From Pirellula sp. (GTDB taxonomy: Bacteria; Planctomycetota; Planctomycetia; Pirellulales; Lacipirellulaceae), in NCBI GenBank assembly GCA_013822725.1, contig PNKX01000008.1:124001-188000 (forward strand): a stretch of 64,000 nt of DNA, written 5' to 3'. Below, one piece after another: positions 63,917-64,000 of the stretch; position 1 is the stretch's first letter, and every line of letters begins with the position of its first letter. The notes under the pieces are model-generated. The model searched no databases. It saw only the letters and a list, made by a program, of their open reading frames with translations, and was not told the origin of the DNA. The position numbers and the translations under genes were made by a program.

Positions 63917-64000
63917 GTGACGAATTCAGATGATTGGCTACGCCGGTATGCCCCTGGATATCCCTATTTAGACGTCGAGGTTTGTGAGGCCGTCATGCAC
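63917..64000 (+). CDS. Start of an unidentified gene, cut by the window end
   Basis: A GTG at 63,917 follows AGGAAG by 10 nt and opens a frame to the window end (28 codons: VTNSDDWLRRYAPGYPYLDV then EVCEAVMH). It is divergent from the ATPase operon and may belong to the same module. The family cannot be judged from so few residues. Confidence 0.45.
   Translation, partial: MTNSDDWLRRYAPGYPYLDVEVCEAVMH

Overview
The window reads as chromosomal DNA of a Planctomycetota bacterium, most likely Pirellulales-like. This is inferred from the GC-rich coding, the IS630-type transposase relic starting MEAYSKEFRRDV, the tRNA-Ser-linked integrase beginning MKPSKPRP, the porin plus c-type cytochrome gene content, and small conserved proteins that I associate with that phylum. 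No rRNA or housekeeping marker is present to prove it. The window opens inside a gene and closes inside another.

Positions 1-19,840 hold a nitrogen-oxide and redox region. On the minus strand a membrane cytochrome-b-like protein, a NarB-type molybdopterin oxidoreductase, a four-cluster ferredoxin and a Rieske protein form one operon. An Rrf2 regulator operon (Rrf2, methyltransferase, cupin) is transcribed divergently from a flavohemoglobin NO dioxygenase, a quinol-type NO reductase, a cupin and a cytochrome P450. After an IS630 relic and a tyrosine recombinase come more cupins, an orphan SdhB-like protein, a cytochrome b/sulfite-oxidase fusion, a deleted Rrf2 relic, a ScdA_N (DUF542) miniprotein, DUF488, a 2Fe-2S ferredoxin and Dps.

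Positions 19,900-41,830 look like a stress and dormancy region: four tandem-domain universal stress proteins, two Rnk-like proteins and a third GreA-C-domain protein, a ribosome hibernation factor, a BON protein, a frameshifted CBS protein, a ferritin-like helical protein, a DsbA-NhaA fusion, a ClC channel, a porin and a sigma-54 two-component system. Three intergenic regions here carry the same 15-bp palindrome (GTTGACACTGTCAAC or a close variant) together with sigma-54 type -24/-12 promoters. I propose that the two-component system controls this set.

Positions 42,000-51,600 are an integrated mobile element ending at a tRNA-Ser(UGA): hypothetical proteins, several strong hairpins, an excisionase-like HTH, a primase-helicase, a roughly 270-bp imperfect palindrome, a serine recombinase, a second HTH protein and a tyrosine integrase. 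Positions 51,700-57,310 are ordinary chromosome (DUF486, amidohydrolase, ABC-F ATPase, beta-carbonic anhydrase).

From 57,336 a comM/yifB gene is cut off at its 5' end at about 58,680. Beyond that cut lies a compact module: a DNA methyltransferase converging on a minus-strand operon that encodes a winged-helix-like protein, a GHKL ATPase domain and, as a separate gene, what looks like the rest of that ATPase with Ig-like and helical parts. This is my best candidate for an undescribed (defence-type) system. A partial plus-strand gene starts at 63,917.
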